The notes below the pieces were generated by a model. The model saw only the letters and a list, made by a program, of their open reading frames with translations, searched no databases and had not been told where the DNA came from. Shown piece by piece: positions 43,307 to 53,492 of a stretch of 64,000 bases of DNA (the stretch's first letter is position 1; each line of letters starts with the position of its first letter). The translations under genes were made by a program, and so were the position numbers. Location: assembly GCF_000154725.1 (NCBI RefSeq), contig NZ_DS544873.1, positions 4,685,085 through 4,749,084 of the forward strand, in the 5' to 3' direction. Source of the stretch: Kordia algicida OT-1 (GTDB taxonomy: Bacteria > Bacteroidota > Bacteroidia > Flavobacteriales > Flavobacteriaceae).

Positions 43307-44536
43307 ATGAATTCTTATCAAGAAAAAGCAGCAAAGAAAACTCAGAAATCTGTAGCAAATGAAGTCATGCAACAACAGGCGACTTCAGCTGTTTTTCAAT
43401 TTGAGGACAATCGACCTGAAACTGCTGTACAATTAAAAATAAAAGAAAAACTAGCAGCAACAAATTCCGCAACTCCAATTCAGCAAAAGAAAAACAACAC
43501 AGGATTGCCAAATAAATTAAAATCTGGAATTGAAAATCTTTCTGGGCATTCCATGGACGATGTCAAAGTATATTATAACTCTAGCAAACCCGCACAACTT
43601 AACGCACATGCATACGCGCAAGGAACAAATATTCACATCGCATCCGGACAAGAAAAACACTTGCCACATGAAGCTTGGCATGTTGTACAACAAAAACAAG
43701 GTCGTGTAAAACCTACCAAACAACTCAAACAAAAAGTCAATATCAATGATGATGTAGGTTTGGAGAAAGAAGCAGATATCATGGGCGCGAAGGCGATGCA
43801 GATGAAAGCGAAAACTACTACTTATGCCAAAAAAGCAACAGCTAGTTCTTCAAAAGAAACCTTGCAATTATTTAGCTACAGAGGAAAAGCTCCTATAAAA
43901 GGAGTGACTATGAGCGTAAAAATTGTAAACGGAGGTGGAAGACTTACTATTATAGACGAAACAGAAACGGATAAAGCAGTCGGACATTTAGGAGGTTACA
44001 TAAAATATAGTATTGACAAAGCAAATCAAGAATTGGTATTGGATCATTTTGAAGCGCATCCTTCTGGTGCAGGTTTGGGAACTTTATTAATGTTCGAACT
44101 TGCAAACTTGGCTACACGACATGGTTTTAAAATTATTTCAGTGGCAAATCCTGCGTTATCTGCAATGGGCGCTTACAAAGCCTTTGGTGGTGTGCCAAGA
44201 GATGCACAAGAACACGAAGCTAGAACAGAGATGTACGCAGGCGCAATGCAAGAAAACCCAAGAGTACATAGAAACTTTGTGAAAAATGAAGCACATGCAA
44301 TTGCCGATAGTGTTGTTGGAAAAGAAAAATATTTTAATCCAGGTCTCAAACCACTTGCAGAAGCAAATACGTATATTGGAGCAGTAGGCGATCATAAAGC
44401 CGCCCATTCTGGTGCAGATGATATTCATAGAGCGGCAGATTTAAGCGCACTTTCATCACAGCTCATTTATCATGTAAATACGTTAAATCGAACAACATTT
44501 ACTAGCTTAGACAGAAGATGGGATATTACAGGATAA
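43307..44536 (+). CDS. DUF4157 (eCIS core) protein fused to a GNAT-like domain
   Basis: A 409-residue protein without a signal peptide. Residues 1-65 are Gln/Lys/Ala-rich and disordered. Residues ~67-165 are a DUF4157 domain (LPNKLKSGIENLSGHSMDDV, KVYYNSSKPAQLNAHAYAQG) with the metallopeptidase-like HEAWH at 121-125 and a downstream LEKEAD. DUF4157 is the domain often attached to cargo of extracellular contractile injection systems (family knowledge). Residues ~205-300 look like a GNAT acetyltransferase: EAHPSGAGLGTLLMFELANL is the acetyl-CoA loop and FKIISVANPALSAMGAYKAF the following strand and helix. The last 110 residues are unassigned. No eCIS sheath, tube or immunity gene is adjacent. 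Confidence 0.75.
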   Translation: MNSYQEKAAKKTQKSVANEVMQQQATSAVFQFEDNRPETAVQLKIKEKLAATNSATPIQQKKNNTGLPNKLKSGIENLSGHSMDDVKVYYNSSKPAQLNAHAYAQGTNIHIASGQEKHLPHEAWHVVQQKQGRVKPTKQLKQKVNINDDVGLEKEADIMGAKAMQMKAKTTTYAKKATASSSKETLQLFSYRGKAPIKGVTMSVKIVNGGGRLTIIDETETDKAVGHLGGYIKYSIDKANQELVLDHFEAHPSGAGLGTLLMFELANLATRHGFKIISVANPALSAMGAYKAFGGVPRDAQEHEARTEMYAGAMQENPRVHRNFVKNEAHAIADSVVGKEKYFNPGLKPLAEANTYIGAVGDHKAAHSGADDIHRAADLSALSSQLIYHVNTLNRTTFTSLDRRWDITG

Positions 44537-44550
44537 TTGATTTTTTTGAA

Positions 44551-44597
44551 ACGTTATTGCGAAATTTTTAGAAAAACTTGTGGCAATCTGTTGTTTC
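44551..44597. repeat. Dispersed intergenic repeat (GCAATCTGTT type), second copy
   Basis: ACGTTATTGCGAAATTTTTA followed by GAAAAACTTGTGGCAATCTG and TTGTTTC matches the minus strand of 24212-24257. It lies between the convergent DUF4157 gene and the first macroglobulin gene. Confidence 0.6.
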
Positions 44598-44631
44598 AAT
44601 AACTATTTTACCTATTCACAAACAACAAAAA

Positions 44632-47600
44632 TCAATCTACTGTAATCCGAATACCTTTTGTATGACTTCGAATCTCTGGCGCGTACATACTTTCAATCGT
44701 AGTGATTCCGTTAGAAAATACTCCAGTATTGTTTACGCGTAATTCATATGTTATCATAAACACACCTGCTGGAATTTTGTCAAAAAAGAAATTGCTACTC
44801 GCGTCACGCGTACTTTCAAAATACCCAACACCATCTTGCCATTTGTATTGCGACAGTACATTTACAGGTTCTAAACCTGCGGCGCGCATGTCTTTTAAGT
44901 GAATAAATTCAACGTCTTTTTTATTCCTAATCGTTAAACGAACGGTAATCAAATCACCAATTTTTAAGGAACGTTTTGCCAAAGGAACTAAGACTTCTTT
45001 GTCACCTTTCTTTTCTTTGAGAAATAATTCTTTGCTGATTTGTAAAGAAGCTTCATCGTTTTGAGAAACTTGATCTAATTCTTCAAAATACTGCCAATAC
45101 ACAGCGCCATAACCTGCTACTTTTCCATTGTTTTTCACTTTTATAGTAGCTTTCTCCTTGGTAATTTCATCTTTGTTCCAAGAGGTTTTAAAATATCCTG
45201 TTCCAGCTTCTTTTACGGTTTCTTCAAGTTTTTTGGTTTTGATTTTTTCGGTTCCTATGGTAAGAATAGTATTGTCTTTGATGGATGCAAATTGCTTCGG
45301 ATTCAATAGCAAAGCATAAATCGCTTTGGTAGTCGCTTTTGTCGTTGCCCATTTTGTGGTTTGTTTTTGTCGCAACAACCATAATTGCAATTCCTGAACT
45401 ATTTTTTCATCGTTGGTAATTTCTGCAAAAGCTTCCATCAACAATGCATGTGTTTCTACGGCGTGCGAGTTGTAATAACGACGCTCCGTTACTTCTTTCC
45501 AATACATGCCTTTTTCTTCCGACTTTACAGCAGATTCCTCCAGAGATTCCATAATTTTCTTCGCTTCTTTTCGTTGTCCCATTCGCGCTAACGAAAGTGC
45601 AACCATAGCTTTTTCTTCAATCGATAAATTCAACCAATCTTTTTGTAATGTTGTTAAGTAAAATTCCATCGCTTTTTTGACTTTTTTCGGAATTTCCATC
45701 ACATCAGGAATCATACTTCTGGTGTATAAATAGCGGATTTGTTGCTTGAATTTGTAGTCGCTTGGCGATTGTACCAAGTTCGCATGTGCCACTAAAAAAC
45801 GATCGTCTGTGTATTGATATGCAAAATCCATAATTTGATTTGGTTCACTATTTTTCTTGTACGAGATTGCATTCAATTTTACCAAATGAGCATATGTTTG
45901 TAAAATATGAAGTGTGATATACAAGTTTTCTTTTCCGCCAGAAAACCAAGGGAATCCGCCAGATTCTCCTTGTAAATCGTCCAATTTTTGCCACATTTCA
46001 AACTGCAAATCGCTCATGATTTTTTTGTCGAATAGTTTCGCCAATTGTTGTTTTTTCTCCGTTTCCGAAACTGCATCACGCGCCCAAGGAGTTTCCGAAA
46101 TTAATAAAGATTTTAATTCGGGATTTTTCTCTAAATCAGACGTCAATTGTCCGTTTGCTTTCCACGCTTCAAACACTTCTTGTATTTTTGGCGAACTTTG
46201 TAAAATATGTATGGCAATCGCATTGGCGTACAAACGCGAGAAGGTTTGCTCAGCACATTCATACGGATATTCTATTAAATACGGCAATGACTGAATTGCG
46301 CTCCATGTCGGGTTTGACGTATATTCTAGCGTCAATTTGTGTTGCTTCAAACTTGCACTTGTGTTGTTGGCGAGTTTGCTAAAAGTGACTGTTTTTTCTT
46401 CATTAGGTTTTACCCAAAAAGGTTTTGCTTCCGTGATAAGCACACTGTTTTTTAATACAGGCAACGCACTTTCTTCTCCATCAGAGAACGTTCCCGCTTT
46501 AGCGATCACTTTATACTGAATTGCATTAAAACCTTCTGGAATATAGAGTTTCCAAGATATATTGGTGTTTCCTTTTTTATCAATCGTAAAGGCTTTGTTT
46601 TTATCTTCTAAATGAACTTTTGCGTCAATCGATTCCATCGTATATGCGTCATACAAACGAAGCGACGCAATTCCTTTGACAGATTTTTGCTGTAAGTTTA
46701 CGACTTTCGTCGAAATGACAATCGTATCTTTTTCACGTAGAAAACGCGGCATATTTGGGACAACCATCAATTCTTTTTGCGTAACGGCATTTTTTTCAAT
46801 AATTCCGTACATTCCGTTTTTTTGATGCGCCAATAGTTGAAACTTCCAACGTGTTAACGATTCTGGAACTTCAAATTCTACCGCAACATTTCCTTCGGCA
46901 TCTGTTCGCAAATGTGGATAGAAAAACGCCGTTTCTTTCAGATTTTTTCGGGTTTCTACCGTATTAATATCTTCTTCCGTTAAGCCAACTGTGACTTCCA
47001 TTCCGTTGATGTTTTCCTTACGTGTTCCGTATTTGGTTGTAATAATAACAACTCCACCAGCACCACGACTTCCGTAAATAGCAGTTGCAGCAGCATCTTT
47101 TAAAACACTCAAAGAAGTGATATTGTCGCTATTCATGCTTCTAAAAGCATTTTGACTTACAGGAACACCATCAATTACAAATAAAGGTTCTATATCGCTT
47201 TTTAATGAGTTACGACCTCTGATAACGATCACGCCGTTTTCTCCCGGAGCGCCATTTCCTGTATTTACCGTAACTCCTGCGGAAGCTCCTTGTAAAATTT
47301 GATCTAGCGTTGTTATCGGTACTTGCTCAATAGTGTCACCATCAACCGTTGCAATTGCCGATGCTACTTTCGCACTATTTACTGCGCCACCATAGGCTAC
47401 CACAACAACTTCATCAAGTTGTTGCTCATCTGGTCTTAGTACAGTATTGATGTTATTTAGCTTTCCGACAACAATTTCTTCCGTATGATAACCTATATAA
47501 CTGATTGCTAGAATATCATTAGAAGTTGCATTGATGGTATACAAACCATCAAAATCTGTCGTGACACCTTCTTTAGTTCCTTTGATAATAATAGAAGCGC

Positions 47601-50600
47601 CTGGTAATGGCATTCCAGTATCGTCAACTACATGTCCTGTGATGTTTCCTGAAAAAACTGGCTTTTCTTTGATGGACTTTTCTCTTTTGAGTTTTTGTAA
47701 GTATTTGTGATTTTCGCTGTGTATATTTTTAAAGCTTAATCCGAACCATTTGAATTTAAGATAGTTTCTAAAGTTTGGCGTTGTTAAATGTGTTACTAAG
47801 TTGTAAATTTCATACGAACTTGAGTTGCCGAAAAAGTTACTTTTTACCCTAGGCGCGTAATATTGATTGTCAAAAAAGTAGTCAAAATCCGCATCCCACG
47901 TATGTGGTATGAATTGATCTAGCGATTCATCATACATAGACGCTAATACTTCGGCGTCGCTTCCTTTTTGGTCTAAGTCTAAAATTTTAAACTGCCATTT
48001 TTCTTTTTGTCCAGGTTGCAATTTGTTGCGAAATGTGGCTGTTTCAATCGATAGGAATTTGTTTCTTTCGTAGAGTTTGAACGAATATTTTTGCTGATAG
48101 AATTCATTAAACTTCGTATACAACATGTGCAGTGTAATTTCTTCGGTAAATTTTTTATCAAGCGGAATTTTTATAATTTTAGAACCTTTTTCAATAGTGA
48201 CCGATTGTGTTTTTACCAACTTTTCTTTGTGGAATAAGTGCAACATCACATTCAGAGAATCATCGCGCAAAGCGGTAGCAAGTTTTACCTTTATAAAACC
48301 ATCTTTTTTGAATTCGCTGTTGAGCACATTGTATTCAAAAAGTGTATTTCCGGTAGCATAGAGGTCTTTTGGATCAGTAAGCCAGAATGTTTCTGTATTG
48401 CGAACGGTATCTTTAGTTTTTTCGTCAAAAGCATAGGTTTCCATAGTATATTCGCCAGTTTCCCAAGTAGAAGTGTTTATGCTAAGTTTGGCATTCGTTT
48501 CCGTATTGAAAGTCATGTTGGCAACTTCGGCACCTTTTTTATTGCTTTCCTGTTTTTCTTTTTCGTCATATAGAATGTGCGGAAATTGTTGGATAAATTT
48601 TTCTTTCGGAATAATTTGATTGTCAGGAAAACGCCACGGACGTCTTTTAAGAATTCGTTCTGTATTGATGCGCTTGTATATTTTTACACGACCATTTGTG
48701 GTAACGGGAACATAGTTTACATCTTCGGCAGCAATGTTAATTTGAAATGTTTCGTTACGATCTTTTTTTGTAGGAATCATCACGCGGAGATTGAATCCTT
48801 GTTTGGCAGCAGTAACAGATTTCCACGCCGTTTGCGTTTCGCCATTGATATCTGTAACATCAATAGAAATACTGTAACGGTACGATTTGATATGTTCTTT
48901 TTTAATATTTATAGCTGTTTCAGCCAAAAACGGAATCACAAAGTTTCCTTTTTCGTCAGTTTTTAGTGTTCCTTCTTTGATGATTTTCTTTTTTGAAAGA
49001 TCACGATATATTCGATAATGTCTATAATCAATGTTTGCTTCGCGTTCAATTGTATAACTAACTTTAGCATTGGTAACGGCACTTCCGAGCAATGCTTTTG
49101 CTTTTCCTGAGATTTTTACAGAATCGTTGAACGTGATGTTTTCCGTTAACGGATTCATGACAACTTCAAAGCGTGGACGTTTGTATTCTTCTACGTTAAA
49201 ATTGGCTTCGCCTTCTTCAAAATCGTGCAAAAAATCCCAAAAAGGATGTTCGCCTTCGTAGTCATCATCTTCGTCTACAATAATGCTAAATCTGCCTGTA
49301 GTTGCGTTTTTAGGAATTTTGAACGAGTTGCTAAACGTACCAAATTCGTTGGTTTTGAGGCGTAATGTTTCAAAATCATCATCTACAGATTGTATGCTTA
49401 CTTCACAATGTACATTTGGTACTACAGAACTAACTCCGTTTTTTTGTTGAATAAAAATTACTTTGTAATGCACGGTTTGTCCCGGACGATAAATGCTTCT
49501 GTCCGTAAAAATAAAAGGTTTGGCTTCCCAGTTTTTAGGTTCTCCTTTTTTGGACTTATAATTACGAGCTAGGGAAGTGTTCTGATAGTATAATGTATCG
49601 TTTTGGTATATGATGTATTTTTTAATTCTGTTGCTTTTTTTACGTTTGCGAATTTTGGCATTTCCTAGAAGATTGGTTCTAACAAATTGATTGATGATTT
49701 TCTTTTCGTCAAAAATTTTAATCGTTGCATTGTAAATCGGTTTTCCAGTTTCACGATGTACAATTGTATACATTTCTGCATCGTTCAATTCAGTAACAAT
49801 CTCCGATAAGTTTGTTTTTTGCATTATGTCATACGCCAATACTTCCGATTTTTTATGGTGATGAGAACCATCTGAAAGTGTGACTAAATATCTTCCAACA
49901 GGCAGCTTTGGAATGCTGATTTCGATCGAATGATCGTAATAATCTTTCGGAATTTTGGTGTTGTAACTTTTTTCTAAAACGGGTTTGTTGTTTTTGATAT
50001 AGGCTGCAATTACCGAATCTCGTTTGTTATATTTTACACCTTCTAAGAACGTATGCGAAATACGATACGTTTTTAAATATACCGTATCAACATTTCTCAA
50101 TGAAATACGCGAAAGCATCGGTTTGTTGGCAGTAGTATATTCTTGAATTTTGAATTCTAAGCTCTTTTGTTCAATTTTCTTTTTAAGAATTTGACATTTA
50201 ATACTTCCTTCCGAGTTTGGATAGTTTGCGATTACTTTTTCTGCAATTGCCAACGCATTTACACGTAACATTTGTTTATTGTCTTGCGAACGTGTGTAGT
50301 ATTTTTGAGAAGTATTTACATAATGTGACGCCAATTCGTATTGAATTAACGCTTCTATTGGATCATTCTCGTATTGTTTTGCCAATTTTTGCAATGAGTT
50401 TTCATACCATTCGTTGCTATCATTTTTTTGTGAATTTGAAAGGGCATATTTTAAGCGTTGTAATACAACATCTATAAGCGCTTCTTTTTTATTGCTATAG
50501 GTTTTTTCAAGTTTTTTATATAGTGCTAATGTGTTTGTTTTGGCGACAACTGTTTTGCTATCAATTGGCAATTTTTGTTTGATAAATATGGATGATGCAG

Positions 50601-51267
50601 AAAATTCTTTTTCGGTAATTTTGTAAACATCATCATTTCGATATCCGTAGGGAACTTGATTTTTGTAAAAATCTAAAGCATTGTGTATTAAAAGATCATA
50701 CAAATTTGTACGGTACTTTGTGGTATTTGCTTTTCCGTCTAAAAGTAGCATGTAATCTTTTATTGGAAACTGTTGCAGTTCGGATTCTTGCGCTATAGAA
50801 TGCTGAAAATGTTTGTGTATTTGAGAAATAAATGTTTTGGTGTCCCACAATTGAAAGTCAGTAGGAATCGTATCAGAATCCACAATAGATCGCTGTCGGA
50901 GTTTGTATTGATATTTATTAAAATATTGCGCTAAAAATCGCGCGTACATATTTTCTAAAATTGCATTTGTGGGAAACGAATGTTTGTCAATTTCTGTTCT
51001 TAAATTTTGTAAAACTTCCACTTCAGAATCATCCGTAAGGAATAAAGAAAACTTTGCCCGATACAACAAACTTCTTACAATTTGCACCGTATTTTGTTCC
51101 TCATTGGCATGTTTGTAAATGCGTTGTACAATTCTATTGGCGGAAGCTGGTTTTCCTTTAATTTCCAATTTTTCTACTTTTTCCCAACGCTTATCGTAGT
51201 TATATTGGGCAAAACTTAGTTGAAAACACAAGAATGCAAAAATGCTCAGTACGTAAAAATTTTTCAT
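44632..51267 (-). CDS. Alpha-2-macroglobulin-family protein with inserted SusC-type plug module
   Basis: A 2211-residue exported protein; MKNFYVLSIFAFLCFQLSFA is the signal peptide, and an upstream Met at 51300 is less suitable. The N-terminal ~400 residues are helical. MG domains include the MG2 hallmark FIFTDRSIYRPGQTVHYKVI. The thioester site YPYECAEQTFSRLYAN lies near residue 1670 and is followed by the alpha/alpha toroid and a C-terminal receptor-like domain (MRAAGLEPVNVLSQYKW). Between the MG and A2M parts (residues ~1205-1410) sits a CarboxypepD_reg plus TonB-plug/SusC signature module. Bacterial A2Ms trap attacking proteases in the periplasm or at the surface. Confidence 0.9.
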   Translation of the reverse strand: MKNFYVLSIFAFLCFQLSFAQYNYDKRWEKVEKLEIKGKPASANRIVQRIYKHANEEQNTVQIVRSLLYRAKFSLFLTDDSEVEVLQNLRTEIDKHSFPTNAILENMYARFLAQYFNKYQYKLRQRSIVDSDTIPTDFQLWDTKTFISQIHKHFQHSIAQESELQQFPIKDYMLLLDGKANTTKYRTNLYDLLIHNALDFYKNQVPYGYRNDDVYKITEKEFSASSIFIKQKLPIDSKTVVAKTNTLALYKKLEKTYSNKKEALIDVVLQRLKYALSNSQKNDSNEWYENSLQKLAKQYENDPIEALIQYELASHYVNTSQKYYTRSQDNKQMLRVNALAIAEKVIANYPNSEGSIKCQILKKKIEQKSLEFKIQEYTTANKPMLSRISLRNVDTVYLKTYRISHTFLEGVKYNKRDSVIAAYIKNNKPVLEKSYNTKIPKDYYDHSIEISIPKLPVGRYLVTLSDGSHHHKKSEVLAYDIMQKTNLSEIVTELNDAEMYTIVHRETGKPIYNATIKIFDEKKIINQFVRTNLLGNAKIRKRKKSNRIKKYIIYQNDTLYYQNTSLARNYKSKKGEPKNWEAKPFIFTDRSIYRPGQTVHYKVIFIQQKNGVSSVVPNVHCEVSIQSVDDDFETLRLKTNEFGTFSNSFKIPKNATTGRFSIIVDEDDDYEGEHPFWDFLHDFEEGEANFNVEEYKRPRFEVVMNPLTENITFNDSVKISGKAKALLGSAVTNAKVSYTIEREANIDYRHYRIYRDLSKKKIIKEGTLKTDEKGNFVIPFLAETAINIKKEHIKSYRYSISIDVTDINGETQTAWKSVTAAKQGFNLRVMIPTKKDRNETFQINIAAEDVNYVPVTTNGRVKIYKRINTERILKRRPWRFPDNQIIPKEKFIQQFPHILYDEKEKQESNKKGAEVANMTFNTETNAKLSINTSTWETGEYTMETYAFDEKTKDTVRNTETFWLTDPKDLYATGNTLFEYNVLNSEFKKDGFIKVKLATALRDDSLNVMLHLFHKEKLVKTQSVTIEKGSKIIKIPLDKKFTEEITLHMLYTKFNEFYQQKYSFKLYERNKFLSIETATFRNKLQPGQKEKWQFKILDLDQKGSDAEVLASMYDESLDQFIPHTWDADFDYFFDNQYYAPRVKSNFFGNSSSYEIYNLVTHLTTPNFRNYLKFKWFGLSFKNIHSENHKYLQKLKREKSIKEKPVFSGNITGHVVDDTGMPLPGASIIIKGTKEGVTTDFDGLYTINATSNDILAISYIGYHTEEIVVGKLNNINTVLRPDEQQLDEVVVVAYGGAVNSAKVASAIATVDGDTIEQVPITTLDQILQGASAGVTVNTGNGAPGENGVIVIRGRNSLKSDIEPLFVIDGVPVSQNAFRSMNSDNITSLSVLKDAAATAIYGSRGAGGVVIITTKYGTRKENINGMEVTVGLTEEDINTVETRKNLKETAFFYPHLRTDAEGNVAVEFEVPESLTRWKFQLLAHQKNGMYGIIEKNAVTQKELMVVPNMPRFLREKDTIVISTKVVNLQQKSVKGIASLRLYDAYTMESIDAKVHLEDKNKAFTIDKKGNTNISWKLYIPEGFNAIQYKVIAKAGTFSDGEESALPVLKNSVLITEAKPFWVKPNEEKTVTFSKLANNTSASLKQHKLTLEYTSNPTWSAIQSLPYLIEYPYECAEQTFSRLYANAIAIHILQSSPKIQEVFEAWKANGQLTSDLEKNPELKSLLISETPWARDAVSETEKKQQLAKLFDKKIMSDLQFEMWQKLDDLQGESGGFPWFSGGKENLYITLHILQTYAHLVKLNAISYKKNSEPNQIMDFAYQYTDDRFLVAHANLVQSPSDYKFKQQIRYLYTRSMIPDVMEIPKKVKKAMEFYLTTLQKDWLNLSIEEKAMVALSLARMGQRKEAKKIMESLEESAVKSEEKGMYWKEVTERRYYNSHAVETHALLMEAFAEITNDEKIVQELQLWLLRQKQTTKWATTKATTKAIYALLLNPKQFASIKDNTILTIGTEKIKTKKLEETVKEAGTGYFKTSWNKDEITKEKATIKVKNNGKVAGYGAVYWQYFEELDQVSQNDEASLQISKELFLKEKKGDKEVLVPLAKRSLKIGDLITVRLTIRNKKDVEFIHLKDMRAAGLEPVNVLSQYKWQDGVGYFESTRDASSNFFFDKIPAGVFMITYELRVNNTGVFSNGITTIESMYAPEIRSHTKGIRITVD
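47030..47655 (-). other. Inserted CarboxypepD_reg + SusC/RagA plug module inside the macroglobulin gene
   Basis: It encodes GHVVDDTGMPLPGASIIIKG and DFDGLYTINATSNDILAISY (carboxypeptidase-regulatory-like), then LDEVVVVAYGGAVNSAKVAS, the plug TTLDQILQGASAGVTVNTGN and the SusC/RagA signature PLFVIDGVPVS, SVLKDAAATAIYGSRGAGGV. No beta-barrel follows; the frame returns to macroglobulin sequence (NLKETAFFYPHLRTDAEGNV). The paralogue at 59399 has a short unrelated linker at the same place. Confidence 0.85.
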
Positions 51268-51543
51268 CTGTGGATTTGTTTCTATTGGTTGATAGGACAA
51301 ATAACTACTAATAGCCTTAAAGATACAATATCAAATTAGGCAACACGCATTATCAATTAGGGAACTTGTTTTGTTTTTAGATGAGATTCTTATAGTTTTA
51401 GTACCAATCTCGATTTTAAACAATTTCTTTAAACTAAAAGTCTTACAAACACGTTATGGGGTATGAATCATTATTATTTGTGATTCAAAAAATAATCAAC
51501 GATTCAGCAACGAATCATTTGTATTCCTGTATCTTTAAAACTT

Positions 51544-52677
51544 ATGAAAAACTATTATATATTTCTTCTCTCTTTTTGTTTTGCTTTCGCGAATGTACAT
51601 GCGCAGGAATTTCCAAGACCTGAACTTGTTTCGCCAGAAGCGACATTTTACACCTATTTAGACAATGAAAACATTTCTGATCCGACAAAATACAACGGAA
51701 AGGTAAAGAAAATAACGCGTACGCTTAGAGAATACGAACAAGGCTCACAGCTTACTTCTACACAAAAAACAATGCAGTTTCTCAATACTGACGGCGAACT
51801 TGAAAGAACAGAGACACGGACGTATGTTTACGGAATTGAAGATACTAAAGAAGTCATCAATCATTTGGAAAACCCAAAAGCAGAAGTTAAAAAAGTAGGA
51901 AATCGAACGCTGAAAATCATTAAAAATGAACTCAATGAAGATGTTGGTTATGAATATGATGATAAAGGCGATGATGTGTATGTGTATGAAAACGATTTGT
52001 TGACTACATTTTATAACAATAATGACAGTATTTCATACCAATATGACGCCAAAAACCGATTGGTTGAAGTCAAAACTTTAGAAAGTCTTCTTTTAGAAGA
52101 ATTCAATGAAGAAAACGAATCTACAACCATGTGGCGTTCTTCTTTTGAAGATCGTGGATATGAAAAAGTCATCTACAGAAATGATTTGCCTATCAAAAAA
52201 ATCATCTATTATAAATATGGTGAAGTCATCGATGTTTATAAAAAAACATTCACGTATACGCCTGATAAACGATTGGAAAAGTTTGAAACTCTTTACACAC
52301 GGTACTTGTTTGATTACTATGTAGATTCCATAGCAATTAACAAACAAGATTACAAAACATTTCCAACAGTAGAAATGAATGACAGCATTCAAAAAGGAAT
52401 ATTCACATACTCACCAACCAAAAAAATAGAAGCTTACCAACGTACAAAAGGGAAAGATCGTGAAGAATATACAATCATATATGACAAAAATGATCGCATG
52501 CATATTGTTGAAGGAACGCTAACATTTTATCAAAAAGGACGTTTGGTTACATTGCCCGTAGAATACGAATATTTATATGATGACAAAGGAAATCCAAAAA
52601 ATATAAACTCCTATTATTATCTTGGCGGAGAAAAAATGTTGCACAAAGAAACCTCTTTTGAGATTGAATATTACTAG
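51544..52677 (+). CDS. Exported hypothetical protein with YD-like strand repeats
   Basis: A 377-residue protein with signal peptide KNYYIFLLSFCFAFANVHAQ. The mature part contains repeated strand pairs of the type ISYQYDAKNRLVEVKTL, KTFTYTPDKRLEKFETL, YTIIYDKNDRMHIVEGTL and YEYLYDDKGNPKNIN, similar to YD/RHS-like beta repeats, but without the full Rhs core. I do not recognise a named family. It starts a plus-strand series of five further genes. The same style of repeat recurs in the lipoprotein at 54722. Confidence 0.72.
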   Translation: MKNYYIFLLSFCFAFANVHAQEFPRPELVSPEATFYTYLDNENISDPTKYNGKVKKITRTLREYEQGSQLTSTQKTMQFLNTDGELERTETRTYVYGIEDTKEVINHLENPKAEVKKVGNRTLKIIKNELNEDVGYEYDDKGDDVYVYENDLLTTFYNNNDSISYQYDAKNRLVEVKTLESLLLEEFNEENESTTMWRSSFEDRGYEKVIYRNDLPIKKIIYYKYGEVIDVYKKTFTYTPDKRLEKFETLYTRYLFDYYVDSIAINKQDYKTFPTVEMNDSIQKGIFTYSPTKKIEAYQRTKGKDREEYTIIYDKNDRMHIVEGTLTFYQKGRLVTLPVEYEYLYDDKGNPKNINSYYYLGGEKMLHKETSFEIEYY

Positions 52678-52694
52678 CAAAAACACATAGCAAG

Positions 52695-53492
52695 ATGCTC
52701 AAAAAATCAATACTATTATTTTTAGGAAGTTTACTATTGCTGCAATGTAAAAGTGATTTTACTGTAGAATACATCAAAAAAAATAGTGACCAAGAAGAAG
52801 AACGTCTTACCGATTCTCAAATGTTCAAACATTTTATACTCAACTTTGAAAAAAATGATGAGCGATTTGCACAAAGCTTTGCAAAAATAAACTTCAAACA
52901 GACTGTTTTTGAGAAAGATTCGCTTTGGGTTGTAACTGACATTCAGCAGCAAAAATCAAATGAGGAAGGAATTATCATGTATCAAAAATCGCCTGTTGTT
53001 TCGTATGCAAAAGATGAAGATGCTTTTTATATAAAAGTACAACTTACCACAGAATTTTCAACCTCGCCAGAAGTTATGATGGATGGTGAAAAAAGTATCA
53101 ACTTTGTAGAAACCTACGATGGCTTAAGAACTTGGATCGAAAACGGAACAAGCAGTAAAGACACGATAGAATTTGTTGGATTAGGCAAAAAGAACATTTC
53201 TACGGATGTACTTTCTATCGTAACTAAACTGCTCATCACACAAAAAGGAAACAGACTATTTGTAGCAGATGAAACCGAATTACAAGGAACTGAATTCTTA
53301 AAATTTGAAAACTATTACGGAGCTGATACATACCGAATTATCGAAGAAAATACATTTCCAGAACGTTTTGTGTTTGAGAAAACTAAAGGTTTCCGACCAT
53401 ACACAACGACACAAAAAAACGCAAATGGAACAACCGAAACCATCTATTCTAAATATGACAGTATTGGCGTCTTAAAACCTAAAGTGCAATGA
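52695..53492 (+). CDS. Hypothetical lipoprotein
   Basis: A 265-residue protein with lipoprotein signal LKKSILLFLGSLLLLQC; the lipid cysteine is residue 18, followed by KSDFTVEY. The mature part is beta-rich, with no family I recognise. It lies 17 nt after the YD-like protein gene, and its stop overlaps the next start by 4 nt, so translation is coupled. Confidence 0.72.
   Translation: MLKKSILLFLGSLLLLQCKSDFTVEYIKKNSDQEEERLTDSQMFKHFILNFEKNDERFAQSFAKINFKQTVFEKDSLWVVTDIQQQKSNEEGIIMYQKSPVVSYAKDEDAFYIKVQLTTEFSTSPEVMMDGEKSINFVETYDGLRTWIENGTSSKDTIEFVGLGKKNISTDVLSIVTKLLITQKGNRLFVADETELQGTEFLKFENYYGADTYRIIEENTFPERFVFEKTKGFRPYTTTQKNANGTTETIYSKYDSIGVLKPKVQ

Noticed and set aside
44632-51267. Frameshift or assembly chimera joining an A2M gene and a SusC gene
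   Set aside because: The frame is continuous on both sides, the A2M sequence resumes at the homologous position of the paralogue, and the plug lacks a barrel; this fits an insertion, though only reads could exclude error completely.
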